NCBI GenBank assembly: GCA_001462235.1
Contig: LIUI01000030.1
Coordinates: forward strand, 1 to 45,793
Direction: 5' to 3'
Length of the DNA: 45,793 bases
Origin: Fibrobacteria bacterium GUT307
Lineage (GTDB): Bacteria > Fibrobacterota > Fibrobacteria > Fibrobacterales > Fibrobacteraceae
Both the position numbers and the translations under genes were made by a program. Shown here piece by piece: positions 22,632 to 31,149 of the stretch (the stretch's first letter is position 1; each line of letters starts with the position of its first letter). The notes below the pieces were generated by a model, which was not told the origin of the DNA, did not search any database, and worked only from the letters and a program-made list of their open reading frames with translations.

Positions 22632-23414
22632 ATGCCTAATGTGAACATCCGTAATGACGACATCATGATAAAACTTCGCAATTTGCGAAAGAGTTTTGGC
22701 AAACAAAATGTCCTTATGGATGTGAACCTAGATATAAGGCGTAACGAGACTATGGTGATTATAGGAGCCTCCGGTGGAGGCAAGTCTGTTATATTAAAAC
22801 ACATGATAGGGCTTTTGCAGCCGGATGACGGAGAGGTAAGTGTTGATGGCGTTACAATCTCCACATCAAAATTTTTTGATACCCACACCATAAGAAAAAA
22901 AATGGGAATGCTCTTTCAGATGGGTGCTTTGTTTGACTCTATGGATACAGGCGAGAACATAGCCTTTGCCCTAAGGGAGCACCATCCGGAGCTTTCTGAA
23001 AAACAGATTCAAGATACCGTCACAGAAAAATTAAAACTCATAAACCTAGTGCCGGAGTTCCGCACAAAAATGCCATCCGAACTTTCCGGCGGCATGAAAA
23101 AGCGAGTTGCTCTTGCAAGAGCCATAGCCCTTAGCCCTGAGATTCTTTTATACGATGAACCTACCACAGGTCTAGACCCTATTACTTCTGATGTTATAAA
23201 CGATTTGATTTTGGATATGCAGTCAAAGCTAGGCGTTACTTCCGTTGTGGTTACTCACGACATGGTAAGCGCATTCAAAGTAGCAGACCGCATAGCCATG
23301 CTATACAGAGGCCGCATAATTGAAATAGGCACTGTAAGCGAAATAAAAAATACCTCTAATCCCTTTGTTAAGCAATTCATAACGGGGCAAAGAAATTTGC
23401 CAACTTTTGGCTAG
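22632..23414 (+). CDS. mlaF: ABC transporter ATPase of the Mla phospholipid-transport type
   Basis: The 260-aa ATPase matches MlaF/Ttg2A: Walker [10 protein letters not shown]-loop [18 protein letters not shown] (the G-A-L-F-D-S motif is typical of MlaF), signature LSGGMKKR, Walker [14 protein letters not shown], and H-loop VVVTHDM. It should drive lipid exchange between inner and outer membrane with an MlaE permease and MlaD, neither of which is in this window. No ribosome-binding site is evident at either possible ATG (22632 or 22665), so it is probably translated in coupling with rplY, 17 nt upstream. Confidence 0.9.
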   Translation: MPNVNIRNDDIMIKLRNLRKSFGKQNVLMDVNLDIRRNETMVIIGASGGGKSVILKHMIGLLQPDDGEVSVDGVTISTSKFFDTHTIRKKMGMLFQMGALFDSMDTGENIAFALREHHPELSEKQIQDTVTEKLKLINLVPEFRTKMPSELSGGMKKRVALARAIALSPEILLYDEPTTGLDPITSDVINDLILDMQSKLGVTSVVVTHDMVSAFKVADRIAMLYRGRIIEIGTVSEIKNTSNPFVKQFITGQRNLPTFG

Positions 23415-23434
23415 GTAAGCTAGGTCTGGGTAAT

Positions 23435-23986
23435 ATGCTGCATCTCTTTGTGGGCCTTGGCAATCCGGGTCAAAAATATGCAAACACAAGGCACAACCTT
23501 GGGTTCATGGCTATAGACAGCCTTGCAGAGAATTCCATTTGGAAAAACGAGTGCAAGGCAGAGACTCAAAAAGTGAGCATTGCCGGCAAGGAGATCTTGC
23601 TGGCAAAGCCCCAAACATTTATGAACCTTAGCGGAGAAAGCGTCTTAGCACTGATGGCTTTCTACAAAATAAAGCCGGAACACCTGCTGGTATTCAGCGA
23701 CGATATTAACCTTGCCTGCGGCAAAATACGGGTAAGGCCCGGCGGCAGCGCGGGCGGGCAAAACGGCTTAAAGAGCATAATAGAGAAAATAGGGCAAAAT
23801 TTTGCAAGAATTCGCATTGGAGCAGGGAAATGCCCCCCAAACTGGGAGCTAATAAACTGGGTTCTTTCTGCAATAAGCAAGGAAGATAAACCGCTTTGTG
23901 AGCAGGCAATAGGCAAAATCAAAGTCCTTTGCCAAGAATATTTGACAAATGGCATAGAAGCAGCGCAAAATTTATTTAACGGATAA
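23435..23986 (+). CDS. pth: Peptidyl-tRNA hydrolase
   Basis: This 183-aa enzyme recycles tRNA from dropped-off peptidyl-tRNA. Motifs are clear: FVGLGNPGQKYANTRHNLGF (with the catalytic His), KPQTFMNLSGESV, LVFSDDINLACGKIRVRPGG, GQNGLKSI, RIRIGAGKCP. Its length is normal for the family. It starts 20 nt after mlaF in the same orientation. Confidence 0.96.
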   Translation: MLHLFVGLGNPGQKYANTRHNLGFMAIDSLAENSIWKNECKAETQKVSIAGKEILLAKPQTFMNLSGESVLALMAFYKIKPEHLLVFSDDINLACGKIRVRPGGSAGGQNGLKSIIEKIGQNFARIRIGAGKCPPNWELINWVLSAISKEDKPLCEQAIGKIKVLCQEYLTNGIEAAQNLFNG

Positions 23987-23994
23987 TTTTTTTC

Positions 23995-24000
23995 TATATT
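23995..24000 (+). promoter_or_regulatory. -10 box (TATATT) of the RRM gene
   Basis: TTTTTTTCTATATTC starts just after the pth stop. A leader with AAGGAT follows. Confidence 0.6.
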
Positions 24001-24027
24001 CTACCCGGTTTAATTTTAAGGATCAAT

Positions 24028-24297
24028 ATGAGCAAGAGCATCTACGTGGGTAACCTCCCATTCGCATTCGGGAACGAACAACTTGGCGAACTATTCGCCG
24101 AATTCGGCGAGGTTAAAGGCGCCAAAGTAATCATCGACCGTGATTCCAACCGCAGTAAAGGTTTTGGATTTGTGGAAATGGATGATGACGCGGCGGGAAA
24201 AGCCATCCAGGCCTTAAACGGAAAAAATGTTGGCAATCGCCAGCTCCGTGTTAATGAGTCGCAACCGCGCGAACAGCGCCAGGGTGGTCGCGGATAG
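24028..24297 (+). CDS. RRM-domain RNA-binding protein
   Basis: This 89-aa protein is a single RNA recognition motif with RNP2 (SIYVGNLPF) and RNP1 (KGFGFVEM) both intact, and a very short Gln/Arg/Gly tail (REQRQGGRG) in place of the long Gly-rich tail of many relatives. Such small RRM proteins act as RNA chaperones or cold-response factors. AAGGAT lies 6-7 nt before the ATG and a dedicated promoter precedes it. Its stop is 2 nt from the convergent argS stop, with no terminator between them. Confidence 0.94.
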   Translation: MSKSIYVGNLPFAFGNEQLGELFAEFGEVKGAKVIIDRDSNRSKGFGFVEMDDDAAGKAIQALNGKNVGNRQLRVNESQPREQRQGGRG

Positions 24298-24299
24298 AT

Positions 24300-26015
24300 T
24301 TACATTTCTCTCACAGGAGCAAGCCCCAGCAAGTCTAGGACACTTTCCAAAATCTGCTGGGTGCAATAAACTAAAAATAGGCGCGAACCCTCCTCAGCGC
24401 TCCCAAGAACTCTGTTATTATGGATAAATTTGTGAGCGCTTTCTGCGAGTTCCAGCGAATACTGAGCTAGCATATAAGGCTCTCTATTTTCGCAAGCTGC
24501 ATTTATTTTTTCCTCTTTGCGAGAGAGCATTTTTACCAAGTCGTAAGAACTTGGGTCTAAAAGTTCCTCGCTTTTGAACGTTAGTTCCAAGGCACTCTTA
24601 CCGCTTTTTCTCAAAATACTGCAAAGGCGAACATGGGCGTTTTGGATATAAGGCCCTGTGGCTCCATCAAAACTAAGAGCCGCATCCCAGTCAAATTTAA
24701 CGTCCATTAAGCGGCGGTTTTTCAAGTCATTAAAGGCAATGGCTGCAATGCCTATTTTTGTTGCAACATCTTCTTTGTTTGCAAGCTCCGGATTTTTTTC
24801 GTTTATCAAGGTTAAAATTTTTGCAGAAGCAGCCTCTATTACATCTCTTAAAAGGCTTGCAGTGCCGGTTCTTGTTTTGCCCTTTTCCCATTTTCCTTCT
24901 TCGTTTTTGTGGAGGATTAAGCCAAAGGGTATATGCTCGCAGTCTTTGCTCCATTCGTAGCCCATTTTGTTTAGCACGGCAAATACTTGTTTAAAATGCA
25001 AGGCTTGCCCGTTGTCCACTACGTAAAGGCATTTTTCAAAATTGAATTGCTCCTTGCGGTAAAGGGCTGCCGCTAAATCCCGCGTTGCGTAAAGAGTGCT
25101 GCCATCGCTTTTTTTAATAAGGCAAGGCGGCAGGTCTAGCTCTTCCAAAAGCACAACATCTCTTTCTTGGCTATTCACCAGCAAATTCTTTTTTTCTAAC
25201 TCCTCAACTACGGCGGGAATTTTATCTTCAAAAAAAGATTCGCCTGTGTAGTGGTCAAAATCCACGCCCATTATTTTATAAATACGCATGAGCTCTTTTA
25301 AGGTTGCCTCTTTGAATGTGCTCCAAAGTTTGCGATAAAATTCATCGCCCTTTTCAAGTTTTGCAAAAGCGTCCCGTGCCTCACTCTCCAACTCCGGCTC
25401 TTCCTTGCTTATTTTTGAAAAGGAGGAATAAAGTTTGTTGAGTTCTTTAACGGTTAAATTGCAAAGAGTTTGCTCGTCTGTAGGCAAGTTTTCTCTTAAA
25501 TACATCACAATGAGTTTGCCAAACTGCGTTCCCCAATCGCCAAGGTGGTTTATTCGCTCAACCTTGTAGCCATTTGCTTTAAAGATGCGTGCTAAGCTAT
25601 TGCCTATCATTGTGCTGCGCAAGTGATGGAAGGCCAGTTCTTTGCCTATGTTTGGGGAACTGTAATCTATTGCCACTGTTTTATTTTTTTGTTTGGCAAA
25701 TCCAAATTCCAAGCCTTTTTCTTTTATTTCGTTTAAAATATTTTTCACAAAAGCCACTTTGTCTGCGTAAAAATTCCAATAGCCATTGAGGGCTTCGGTT
25801 TTTGCAAAGCCTTGTGGCGCAGGGAATTGCGCAGCTAATTCCTCTGCAATGGCTTTGGGTGCTTTGCGGAGTTTTTTTGCAAGCATAAAGCAAGGCAAGC
25901 ACCAATCCCCGCAAGAAGCATCGGGTGGGATGCTTATCAACAAAAGAGCTTCTGCTTTTGTCCAATGCCCGGTTTGCTCAGCCAATTCTGCAATTTTATT
26001 CTCAAAAGAAAACAT
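24300..26015 (-). CDS. argS: Arginyl-tRNA synthetase
   Basis: The track start is a TTG in the promoter of the divergent gene; MFSFENKIAELAEQ (26015) is the likely start, giving 571 aa. The N-terminal ArgRS additional domain is followed by the class I signature AIDYSSPNIGKELAFHHLRS (the HIGH-equivalent), RINHLGDWGTQFGKLI, LYATRDLAAALYR, and DLKNRRLMDVKFDWDAALSFDG, then the DALR anticodon domain (GPYIQNAHVRLCSIL...). As in most ArgRS, no canonical KMSK is seen. It charges tRNA-Arg. Confidence 0.95.
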   Translation of the reverse strand: MFSFENKIAELAEQTGHWTKAEALLLISIPPDASCGDWCLPCFMLAKKLRKAPKAIAEELAAQFPAPQGFAKTEALNGYWNFYADKVAFVKNILNEIKEKGLEFGFAKQKNKTVAIDYSSPNIGKELAFHHLRSTMIGNSLARIFKANGYKVERINHLGDWGTQFGKLIVMYLRENLPTDEQTLCNLTVKELNKLYSSFSKISKEEPELESEARDAFAKLEKGDEFYRKLWSTFKEATLKELMRIYKIMGVDFDHYTGESFFEDKIPAVVEELEKKNLLVNSQERDVVLLEELDLPPCLIKKSDGSTLYATRDLAAALYRKEQFNFEKCLYVVDNGQALHFKQVFAVLNKMGYEWSKDCEHIPFGLILHKNEEGKWEKGKTRTGTASLLRDVIEAASAKILTLINEKNPELANKEDVATKIGIAAIAFNDLKNRRLMDVKFDWDAALSFDGATGPYIQNAHVRLCSILRKSGKSALELTFKSEELLDPSSYDLVKMLSRKEEKINAACENREPYMLAQYSLELAESAHKFIHNNRVLGSAEEGSRLFLVYCTQQILESVLDLLGLAPVREM

Positions 26016-26035
26016 AACAAGAAGGTAGAATTTTC

Positions 26036-26041
26036 TATATT
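26036..26041 (+). promoter_or_regulatory. -10 box (TATATT) of the HD-GYP gene
   Basis: ATTTTCTATATTTCAAGCTCT then ATG; 9 nt between box and start, no Shine-Dalgarno sequence. Confidence 0.6.
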
Positions 26042-26050
26042 TCAAGCTCT

Positions 26051-27265
26051 ATGATTCAAATTGCGCTAAAAGAACTTAGAGCGGGCCATGTACTTGCTAG
26101 GAGTATATACCGTGATACAGGGGAAATAATGCTTTCTGCGGGTTATAGAATGACTCCCGATGTAAGCTTAAAGCTCAACGATATAGGAATAGATAGAATT
26201 TGGGTGCAAGAACAAGGCTTAGAAGACCTAGAAAGCGAGGATCTGGTTTCCGAAGCTACCATCAATCAATGCGTTCTTTTGCTGAGAAAAACCGTGCTGG
26301 ATTTTAGAGCAAAAGTTGGGCTTGCAAAAACCTCTTCAGAAGAAGATTTGCCATCTCCAAAACAAATTTTAGACAAACCGGAAATAATAAAAGAAGCATT
26401 GAATATTACGGCTTTCAAAAAAGTAGCTGCGGATATTTATCAGGAACTCAAAAAAGCAGACCCTACTATTTTGCACATTACGGGTTCTCGCTCCCTTGGG
26501 AATTTTTTCCAACAGCAATCTGTGGACTGTGCCATAATCGCAGCACTGCTCGCCAAGCATTACAACTATACACCAGACGAAATTGAAGATATGATACTGG
26601 CTGTTTTGCTTATGGATATAGGTTATATCCTTTTGCCAGACCACCTTTTGAACCCAAGCGCAAAATTATCATTAGAAGAACTGGAGCTTAGAAAGCAACA
26701 TCCGGATTATGGCTTTGATATTTTACGTGCCTGCAATGTTTCGCTAATTTGCGCAAACGTAGCATTGCAGCACCACGAACGGCAAGATGGCGGAGGTTAC
26801 CCCCGCAAGCTCATAGGTAAAAATACCCCACCGTTGCGTACAACAGGCCCAGCTACCAAAGGCACAATAAACCGATACGCAGAAATAGCCGCAGTTGCAT
26901 TTGACTATATTTCTCTTATAGCTCCACCGCCAGGTATCTCTGCTCAAACACCTATAAACAGCATAAAATTTTTAGTTCGCCTTTCCGGCGCAAAATTAAA
27001 TTCTGCCATTGTAGAAACCCTGCTATCCATGATTCCCGTGTATAATTCCGGAGACCGCATAATGGTAACTTCAGACGAAACAGGCGAATTAACCGGCCAT
27101 GTTGGTGTGGTGCTGCGTTCAAATTCAAAGGAGCAAAACCGCCCCACTATTGTTTTGATTTACAACAGCGCCGGGGAAAGAATACCACCCGTGCAGGTGA
27201 ATTTGTGGGAAAGAAAAGACATGGAAATAAGAGAAGCAAAATTGGGCGAAAGTTCCGCTAGCTAA
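26051..27265 (+). CDS. Degenerate HD-GYP domain protein
   Basis: This 404-aa protein has an N-terminal DUF3391-like segment (ELRAGHVLARSIYRDTGEIML) and an HD-GYP domain, residues about 150-310. HPDYGFDILRA, LQHHERQDGGGYP and the distal Asp in RYAEIAAVAFDY are present. The usual LLHDIGK reads LLMDIGY, losing the metal-binding His and the following Lys, and the first conserved His (expected near QQSVDCAII) is also absent. Cyclic-di-GMP hydrolysis is therefore doubtful and a binding or sensory role more likely. Unusually, a 100-residue C-terminal region follows. Its last 8 nt overlap the convergent diguanylate cyclase gene. Confidence 0.87.
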   Translation: MIQIALKELRAGHVLARSIYRDTGEIMLSAGYRMTPDVSLKLNDIGIDRIWVQEQGLEDLESEDLVSEATINQCVLLLRKTVLDFRAKVGLAKTSSEEDLPSPKQILDKPEIIKEALNITAFKKVAADIYQELKKADPTILHITGSRSLGNFFQQQSVDCAIIAALLAKHYNYTPDEIEDMILAVLLMDIGYILLPDHLLNPSAKLSLEELELRKQHPDYGFDILRACNVSLICANVALQHHERQDGGGYPRKLIGKNTPPLRTTGPATKGTINRYAEIAAVAFDYISLIAPPPGISAQTPINSIKFLVRLSGAKLNSAIVETLLSMIPVYNSGDRIMVTSDETGELTGHVGVVLRSNSKEQNRPTIVLIYNSAGERIPPVQVNLWERKDMEIREAKLGESSAS

Positions 27266-28151
27266 AACCGCAAACTTTGTTCCGTCCCGAATTTTTGGCT
27301 TTGTAAAGGGCAGAGTCTGCCATATTAAAGAGTTCTTCCATTGAGGAATTTATTGATGGAAAAACAGATGCAACACCTATGCTTATTGTTGCTGTTGGCA
27401 GGTTTGGCACAAGCATTTCTTCTACGGACTTGCGTATCTCTTCTGTGTGAGTTAGCGCTCCTGCTAGCTCCGTGTTGGGCATCATTATCACAAATTCTTC
27501 ACCACCCCAACGAGCCACAAAGTCTGCCGGCCTTCTTAGCATAGAAACAAATTTTCTTGCGAGCGCACGCAAAAGAACATCGCCTTGAATATGCCCGTAT
27601 TCATCGTTATATGCTTTAAAGTGATCTATGTCTGCTATAGCCAGGCTTAGAGAAGTTTTGTCTCTTATGGCTCTTAGCCATTCCAAATGGATGCGGTTGT
27701 CAAAGCCACGTCTGTTAGAAATGACTGTTACCGGGTCTTGCAGGTTGAGTTCTTCTATGGCTCTTATTTGCTTGGAAATTAATCTTTGATTATTGATTCT
27801 AACTTTGACTATAGAAGACCTAAAAGGCTTGCATATATAATCTACTGCGCCAAGAGCAAACCCCAATTCTTCATATTCGGGTTTGGTAGAATCGCCAATA
27901 AGTATTACGGGAATTCGCTCTGTATCTTCGTTTGATTTTACTTTTGCCAAGAATTCATGGCAATCTTGGCTTTCCATTGCTATATCCAAAAGAACCAGGT
28001 TTATATCCAAACCATTTACCAAATTTAAGGCTTCACCGGTAGAAGTTGCCATTTTTACGCTGTAATACGGCGTAAGTATGCTACTCAGGATATCCAAGTT
28101 TGTACAGTTATCGCTAACGGCAAGAATAGTAAAATCTCTGTCAAGATCCAT
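27258..28151 (-). CDS. Response regulator with REC and GGDEF domains (diguanylate cyclase)
   Basis: The 297-aa protein has an N-terminal receiver domain (phospho-acceptor Asp in VLLDIAM, Lys in YICKPF). It also has a full GGDEF domain with an intact GGEEF active site and an RxxD inhibitory site (RPAD) five residues before it. It should make cyclic-di-GMP under control of phosphorylation and product feedback. No histidine kinase is adjacent. It lies 1 nt after the CoA-transferase stop on the same strand, so both may share a transcript, and is tail to tail with the degenerate HD-GYP gene. Confidence 0.93.
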   Translation of the reverse strand: MDLDRDFTILAVSDNCTNLDILSSILTPYYSVKMATSTGEALNLVNGLDINLVLLDIAMESQDCHEFLAKVKSNEDTERIPVILIGDSTKPEYEELGFALGAVDYICKPFRSSIVKVRINNQRLISKQIRAIEELNLQDPVTVISNRRGFDNRIHLEWLRAIRDKTSLSLAIADIDHFKAYNDEYGHIQGDVLLRALARKFVSMLRRPADFVARWGGEEFVIMMPNTELAGALTHTEEIRKSVEEMLVPNLPTATISIGVASVFPSINSSMEELFNMADSALYKAKNSGRNKVCGFS

Positions 28152-28152
28152 A

Positions 28153-29643
28153 TTACCTCATCATACTCCCTGTTTCTATTAGCCTTTTGTGGAAATCAAA
28201 TGCTTTGTCTAAAGTGTGCGGCGTGTGCAGGGAAGCGGCGTGTTTTATGCCGTAGTCTAGGTATTCTTGCAAGAGCGGGCGGTAATTTGGGTGCGCGCAT
28301 TTTTCAATTATCAAACGTGCACGCTTGATTGGGGAGAGCCCCCTTAAATCTGCAAGGCCTTGCTCAGATACAAAAATCATGGTATCGTGTTCGGTGTGGT
28401 CTGTGTGGCTTACCATAGGAACTATTGCGCTGATTTTCCCGCCTTTTGCAATGCTTGGGGTCATAAAGAAGCCAAGCAGGCAGTTGCGGGCAAAGTCGCC
28501 GGAGCCGCCTATGCCGTTCATCATTCTGGAACCGTTTACGTGCGTGCTGTTCACATGCCCAAAAATATCCGCTTCCAGCGCGGTATTCATTGAAATTACG
28601 CCTAATCTGCGAATTACTTCGGGGTTATTGGAAATTTCTTGAGGGCGTAAAACAAATTTGGTTTTCCAGTTTTTGGTATGGGCGTTTGCTTTGTACTTTT
28701 CTTGCCCGTCAAGGGAGTAGCTAACGGAGGCACCGCTTGCTATGATTAGCTTGTCTGCTTCTAGAATGTCAAAAACGGAATCTTGGATTACCTCTGTGTA
28801 AAGAGCCACGGGTGCCTGAGCCGGGTCTTTTGCCATGGTGCCAAGCACGGCGTTTGCAACATTGCCTACTCCGCTTTGGTAGGGAACATCTGCCGGCAAG
28901 CGTCCCTTTTTGCGTTCGTGAGCGAGGAATTCCAGAATGTATGCGGCTATGGCGTTGGAATCTTCGTCTGGTGCTGCAAAGGGTTTTAGTGAGTCCGGTA
29001 AATTTGTTTCTACTATTGCCACTATTTTTTTAGGGTCTATTTGCACATAATCTTTGCCAATTCTATCGCCGGCGGAGTGAACCGGAACATCACCTTTGAG
29101 TTCCGGTATGAATATATCGTGCAAGCCTATGAGGGTATCTCCGTAGTGGGTGTTTAGTTCTATTATTATGCGGTCTGCGGTTTGCAGGTATGTTGGGGTA
29201 TTGCCGCCGCAGCCGGTTAGGTAAACTTTGCCATCTGGGGTTAGCTCGCAGGCTTCCACTATTGCAAGGGTGGGCTTTGGGACAAAGCCCATGCGAACCA
29301 TGCGTGCGGAGTGCGAGAGGTGCATATCTATATATTCCGTGATGCCTTTATTTATGTTATTGCGCACGTCTGCGTGGCTTTGGTAGGGCAATCGCATTTT
29401 CATTACGCCGGCACGGGCCAAAGTTCCATCGCATTCGTCGCCTATGGATGCGCCGGTGTAGAGGGATATGCCAAAGTCCACACCCTCGTCTCTCAATTTT
29501 TTGCCACGTTCTGCCAAGGCTGGGGCTACGGCTTTGGAATAGCCGGCTCCTGTGAAGCCGCTAATGCCTATGATTTCATTGTTATTGACCAAGGCAGCCG
29601 CTTCTTGTGCGGTTTTTACCTTGTTTTTGAGTTCAGCATGCAT
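28153..29643 (-). CDS. Succinyl-CoA:acetate CoA-transferase / acetyl-CoA hydrolase family
   Basis: The 496-aa enzyme matches the SCACT/Cat1/YgfH group: IIGISGFTGAGYSKAVAPAL near the N-terminus, GGNTPTYLQTADRIIIELN in the middle, the region with the predicted catalytic Glu in ALYTEVIQDS, then SRMMNGIGGSGDFARNCLL and HTEHDTMIFVSEQGLADLRG. It moves CoA between succinate and acetate (or propionate), fitting an anaerobe that makes succinate and acetate from sugar. AAGGAA stands 7-8 nt before the ATG and a TATATT promoter lies just after the methyltransferase stop. Confidence 0.93.
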   Translation of the reverse strand: MHAELKNKVKTAQEAAALVNNNEIIGISGFTGAGYSKAVAPALAERGKKLRDEGVDFGISLYTGASIGDECDGTLARAGVMKMRLPYQSHADVRNNINKGITEYIDMHLSHSARMVRMGFVPKPTLAIVEACELTPDGKVYLTGCGGNTPTYLQTADRIIIELNTHYGDTLIGLHDIFIPELKGDVPVHSAGDRIGKDYVQIDPKKIVAIVETNLPDSLKPFAAPDEDSNAIAAYILEFLAHERKKGRLPADVPYQSGVGNVANAVLGTMAKDPAQAPVALYTEVIQDSVFDILEADKLIIASGASVSYSLDGQEKYKANAHTKNWKTKFVLRPQEISNNPEVIRRLGVISMNTALEADIFGHVNSTHVNGSRMMNGIGGSGDFARNCLLGFFMTPSIAKGGKISAIVPMVSHTDHTEHDTMIFVSEQGLADLRGLSPIKRARLIIEKCAHPNYRPLLQEYLDYGIKHAASLHTPHTLDKAFDFHKRLIETGSMMR

Positions 29644-29677
29644 AACAGAATTCCTTTTTTGAAATTACAATTATGGG

Positions 29678-29683
29678 AATATA
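29678..29683 (-). promoter_or_regulatory. -10 box (TATATT) of the CoA-transferase gene
   Basis: On the minus strand, AATTTTCTATATTCCC begins right at the stop of the methyltransferase gene, giving the CoA-transferase its own promoter and a leader of about 27 nt. Confidence 0.6.
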
Positions 29684-29688
29684 GAAAA

Positions 29689-31002
29689 TTATTTTTCCAT
29701 AATCAAAATATATTCAGTTGGATATGCAAGTTTTGTATTTTTATCAGATGCTTTTCCGAATCTTCCAGTTTCAGGGTCGCGTGTAGAGGGTAGCATTTTT
29801 GATGGAATTTCACGCTTAATTACGTTATAAGTTTTAAAACCAATATTTTCAAATTGTTCTTGAAATACTTCTGCGTTTAGAATTTCAACTCCGTTAAATT
29901 CGGTATTGCCAATTACAAATGCCGCTCTGCCTCCCTTTTTCAAAACTCTTTTGGTTTCTGCAAAAGTTTCAAGCATATCGGCAAAGTAATTTTTTACTTC
30001 GCGACCCTTTTTATTTTTACCCAAGCTTTCAACAATATCAGTAGCGATTTTACTCTGTAAATTAATATTGTCCCTATCTTTATATGAACTGCCAATAAAT
30101 TTTTTACGAAATTCAGGTAAATCTTTCAAGTAACCCAACCAGAGTGAAAGTAGTTGGTGTAAATCTGCGTATTCGTAAGAAGTTACATAAGGCGGACTTG
30201 TTACTATCAAAGTCGCAGCTCCATTTTTACATGGTAAATTTCTTGAATCGCCGCATTGAATGGTTCTAAATCTATCAATGTTTTGTTTTGTACGATTGTT
30301 CAGCAGCTTATTAAATTCGTAATGTTTCTTTATCATTTTTTTTGACTGTTGTAAGAACAATGTCAAAGGGTCATAAATCTTTTTTTTGGGGTCGCGTGTA
30401 GGCTTAACGCTTTTCTGTAACCAGATTGAACAAGATTTTAGAATTTGTGCAAAAGTAATTAAATAAAAATTTCTAACATTTTCTGTACCAATATCTAATA
30501 TCTTTGCTAAAATTATAGACAATTTATCTTTTTGTTCAGGTAAAAACCAATAATTGATTCTCTCGTTTTTAGGAATATATTTCTGTGCTTTATTTAAAAA
30601 ATAATCAAAACGTCCATTCAAACGATGCGGTAAATCTTTTTCAAAATTTAGATATTCTTTAACCAATTCTTCGTTTTCTATTGGGGTGGTTTTAACCTTT
30701 GAGAGCAAATAAGCAATTTCGTTAATGTCTGTTCCTATTCCAATACGGTTATTTACAATCGCTTCAACCACAGTTGTGCCACTGCCCATAAACGGGTCAA
30801 TTACAATATCGCCAACACTTGAATGTTCCTTTATCAAGCGTTGTGCAAGCTGCGGAATAAATTTGGCAGGATATGTGTAATAGCCATGAGTTATGTACGA
30901 AGTATCTTTAATGGTTTTATCCGAAAACGACCAAGAATAGTCAATTGGCACTATTGATAAATTTGCTTGTTCTCTCAAAGCTTGTGGTGCAAGTTTACTC
31001 AT
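29689..31002 (-). CDS. Orphan site-specific DNA methyltransferase (N6-adenine or N4-cytosine)
   Basis: The 437-aa protein has the SAM-binding motif I in VIDPFMGSGTTVVEAI (near residue 70) and the catalytic motif IV TSPPYVTS (near residue 270), with YTYPAKFIPQLAQRLI before motif I. TSPPY is seen in N4-cytosine and some N6-adenine enzymes, so base specificity is open. No restriction gene is next to it. Its sequence is more AT-rich and Lys/Asn/Ile-rich than its neighbours, suggesting transfer. Its ATG overlaps (ATGA) the stop of a 25-codon signal-peptide ORF that supplies promoter and ribosome-binding site. Confidence 0.9.
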   Translation of the reverse strand: MSKLAPQALREQANLSIVPIDYSWSFSDKTIKDTSYITHGYYTYPAKFIPQLAQRLIKEHSSVGDIVIDPFMGSGTTVVEAIVNNRIGIGTDINEIAYLLSKVKTTPIENEELVKEYLNFEKDLPHRLNGRFDYFLNKAQKYIPKNERINYWFLPEQKDKLSIILAKILDIGTENVRNFYLITFAQILKSCSIWLQKSVKPTRDPKKKIYDPLTLFLQQSKKMIKKHYEFNKLLNNRTKQNIDRFRTIQCGDSRNLPCKNGAATLIVTSPPYVTSYEYADLHQLLSLWLGYLKDLPEFRKKFIGSSYKDRDNINLQSKIATDIVESLGKNKKGREVKNYFADMLETFAETKRVLKKGGRAAFVIGNTEFNGVEILNAEVFQEQFENIGFKTYNVIKREIPSKMLPSTRDPETGRFGKASDKNTKLAYPTEYILIMEK

Positions 31003-31076
31003 CTGCAGAAACCTTCAAACTGAGCGGCTGAAATTGATGCACACAGCAAAAGCAGTGCAATGGGGATTTTTTTCAT
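30999..31076 (-). pseudogene. Signal-peptide leader remnant of a lost secreted protein, fused upstream of the methyltransferase
   Basis: This ORF is too short for the track. ATG at 31076, with AGGAG about 6 nt upstream, encodes MKKIPIALLLLCASISAAQF followed by EGFCR and TGA. It is a complete Sec signal peptide with cleavage site, cut after five mature residues. The stop overlaps the methyltransferase start as ATGA, so ribosomes would pass directly to it. The rest of the secreted protein is absent. Confidence 0.72.
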
Positions 31077-31105
31077 TATAAACTCCTATGAGGAAAATTT
31101 ATGTA

Positions 31106-31111
31106 AATATA
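31106..31111 (-). promoter_or_regulatory. -10 box (TATATT) of the leader/methyltransferase unit
   Basis: ATTACTATATTTACAT on the minus strand lies about 30 nt before the leader ATG and is divergent from the GH9 promoter. Confidence 0.5.
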
Positions 31112-31136
31112 GTAATTTTCATAAATGAAAAAAATG

Positions 31137-31142
31137 TATATT
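31137..31142 (+). promoter_or_regulatory. -10 box (TATATT) of the GH9 gene
   Basis: AAAAAATGTATATTATATAGT then ATG; 7 nt from box to start. It closely matches the element at 10841. Confidence 0.6.
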
Positions 31143-31149
31143 ATATAGT

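Noticed and set aside
22416-22706. 96-aa minus-strand Ala-rich ORF
   Set aside because: It is the antisense of the Ala/Pro tail of bL25.
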